Shown: one piece after another, positions 4,818 through 5,839 of the stretch
How positions within the stretch are numbered: position 1 is the first letter of the stretch
How the letters are laid out: every line of letters starts with the position of its first letter
NCBI GenBank assembly: GCA_016839425.1
Contig: JAEOUI010000443.1
Location: 1 to 5,839, forward strand
Reading direction: 5' to 3'
DNA: 5,839 nucleotides
Source of the DNA: Promethearchaeota archaeon
Lineage (GTDB): Archaea > Asgardarchaeota > Lokiarchaeia > Sigynarchaeales > SOKP01
Position numbers and translations under genes: made by a program
Notes under the pieces: model-generated
What the model was told of the DNA's origin: nothing
The model's database searches: none
The model's input: the letters and a program-made list of their open reading frames with translations, nothing else

Positions 4818-5711
4818 TTATCTCCTCGTCATAAAGCGAGGATTTCTAAAGAGAATAGATTCGTGTCTTGGTACTTTATAATCAGTCGTACCAGTTTCTT
4901 TCATTCCCTTGTAATGGTGTTCGATAATATCTTCGATATCTTTCATAAAAAATACCAAGGTTCCAAATAGCGCTAAGGTTGCAACGAAGGCGGTATCTTT
5001 GGCTAAATTTTCGTTGAAGATCTCGATTTCAGTGTCTTTTGTCATTCTTTGGTTATCAACGCGAGCAATTTTCACATCGCCTAGATATATATCATAATCC
5101 CTTCCCAATCCAACTGTACCCTTGGCCTTAACCATCTGCAGCTTGTCTTCTTTTTTTTCTGGAAGAAGAGGCCAACTCCAACGTGTTCCCTGTAACCTCC
5201 ATCCTCTCACGATCTTGATGAGATCAGGACTCCGAGGTAATTGAACGAAAAATACTGGTGCTGGGTGCTTTATTTCGTAACTTTGAATGAGTGAATGAGT
5301 TATGCTTAATTCGACACCTCCAACAAAATTACCTCCCGTTCCAACGCCCATTTTTTCTTCTAATATCGTAAACAGTCTGAGCAGCAACCTTGCGTTATCA
5401 TTAGTCCTGCTTTGCCATTTTTCCTTATTATAAGCAACGATCCATTTTTTTTCACCATCAATCTCTACTACGCCTTCCGTATCAAAGTCTTTGGCGTAGA
5501 GCCTCGTTTTGGCACGATATTTAAGACTTTGATAAATGCCCAACTCTTCGCCGTGAAGCCGTGTCCTCCACAGATTAACCCTCATCTTTTTGTAAACCGT
5601 TTGTTTTTTTTCTACTGGCGCCTCTGCAGGTGTTTCTTTTCCTTTAGTTGTTTTCTTCTCCGCAGCATCTTTTGTAGTCGTTTTTTTCGAAGTAGTTTTC
5701 TTTTTTGCCAT
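4818..5711 (-). CDS. Uncharacterised protein, Lys/Thr-rich N-terminus, possible LURP-one/Tubby-like C-terminal half
   Basis: This 297-residue protein has no firm family assignment. Residues 1-37 are low-complexity Lys/Thr/Ala/Glu, resembling a disordered or nucleic-acid/membrane-contacting tail. Residues 40-190 are mixed strand/helix with many Trp and Arg (WRLQGTRWSW at 171-180). The C-terminal part has DYDIYLGDVKIARVDN (205-220), then a charged strand and a hydrophobic helix AFVATLALFGTLVFF (241-255). The strand-strand-buried-helix order is reminiscent of the LURP-one/Tubby C-terminal fold, where a hydrophobic helix ends the beta barrel. The same helix could instead be a membrane segment. 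ATG 5711 is supported by GTGAT five bases upstream (complement of 5717-5721). It stands alone, convergent with the membrane protein gene. The function is unknown. Confidence 0.75.
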   Translation of the reverse strand: MAKKKTTSKKTTTKDAAEKKTTKGKETPAEAPVEKKQTVYKKMRVNLWRTRLHGEELGIYQSLKYRAKTRLYAKDFDTEGVVEIDGEKKWIVAYNKEKWQSRTNDNARLLLRLFTILEEKMGVGTGGNFVGGVELSITHSLIQSYEIKHPAPVFFVQLPRSPDLIKIVRGWRLQGTRWSWPLLPEKKEDKLQMVKAKGTVGLGRDYDIYLGDVKIARVDNQRMTKDTEIEIFNENLAKDTAFVATLALFGTLVFFMKDIEDIIEHHYKGMKETGTTDYKVPRHESILFRNPRFMTRR

Positions 5712-5716
5712 AATCT

Positions 5717-5751
5717 ATCACAATAAGTTGTTTATTTTTTTTCGATAAACT
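5717..5751 (-). promoter_or_regulatory. Likely promoter and SD of the gene starting at 5711
   Basis: On the - strand, a TATA-like AGTTTATCG (complement of 5743-5751) would start transcription near 5721. Just inside that lies GTGAT (complement of 5717-5721), five bases from the ATG. The TATA match is imperfect. Confidence 0.35.
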
Positions 5752-5805
5752 AATAATTACCTCGGGGGCTTTTATTTTTTACTCCTCAAAATCCTAATCT
5801 TATTC

Positions 5806-5827
5806 GAAAAGAATGTAATTCTTTTTC
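5806..5827. repeat. Short inverted repeat near the window end
   Basis: GAAAAGAAT (5806-5814) and ATTCTTTTTC (5818-5827) are complementary apart from one extra T, around a 3-base GTA spacer. It could be an operator or a terminator stem for a gene beyond the edge. Nothing else in 5761-5839 looks functional to me. Confidence 0.3.
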
Positions 5828-5839
5828 ATTATTGAATTA

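Noticed and set aside
5412..5726. + strand reading frame opposite the start of the 5711 gene.
   Set aside because: It is Phe/Cys/Ser-rich, the typical complement of Lys/Thr-rich coding sequence, and has no promoter or SD.

Overview
The window looks like part of an Asgard archaeal genome (Lokiarchaeia-like). The evidence is an archaeal-type Mvh/Vhu hydrogenase-heterodisulfide reductase cluster, Shine-Dalgarno-like GGAGG and GTGAT elements, TTTAWATA-type TATA boxes, an archaeal/eukaryal-type tRNA methylthiotransferase, a LITAF-like membrane zinc domain, and a selenoprotein gene followed by a eukaryote-like kink-turn SECIS candidate. Selenocysteine-using methanogens (Methanococcales, Methanopyrus) are the main alternative, because they also carry vhuU. 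The taxonomic call is inference from gene content.

Bases 1-1976 (+ strand) form one operon: the 3' end of a [NiFe]-hydrogenase large subunit (vhuA/mvhA), then hdrC, hdrB and, 29 bases after hdrB, a tiny gene that conventional ORF calling misses. Read from ATG 1751 with TGA 1814-1816 as selenocysteine, this frame encodes a 49-residue VhuU-like polypeptide with the active-site motif DCULSCAAH. VhuA in this window stops before the C-terminal CxxC motif that ligates the Ni-Fe centre, and VhuU supplies exactly that piece. The large subunit is therefore split across hdrCB. The operon ends in a compact structured RNA: a hairpin with tandem G.A/A.G pairs whose 5' strand is the vhuU stop codon itself (SECIS candidate), a second GC hairpin and a T-tract terminator.

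Bases 1993-3312 (- strand) encode a CDKAL1/e-MtaB-type radical-SAM tRNA methylthiotransferase, convergent with the hydrogenase operon. A short divergent promoter region (about 3313-3401) separates it from a + strand gene for a small membrane protein. That protein has a LITAF-like CxxC-hydrophobic-HCxxC domain and a C-terminal zinc ribbon. Next come a + strand four-helix membrane protein with a charged C-terminal module (3944-4714), a short convergent terminator region, and a - strand gene (4818-5711) for an unrecognised protein with a Lys/Thr-rich N-terminus and a possible LURP-one/Tubby-like C-terminal half. Bases 5712-5839 hold that gene's likely promoter and a small inverted repeat, with no gene I can support.

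The hydrogenase-Hdr genes work together: VhuA+VhuU (with a small subunit and VhuD/MvhD not in this window) would oxidise or evolve H2. HdrB and HdrC, with HdrA encoded elsewhere, would carry electrons to or from a disulfide or related acceptor by flavin-based bifurcation. The most notable feature is the vhuU/SECIS unit.
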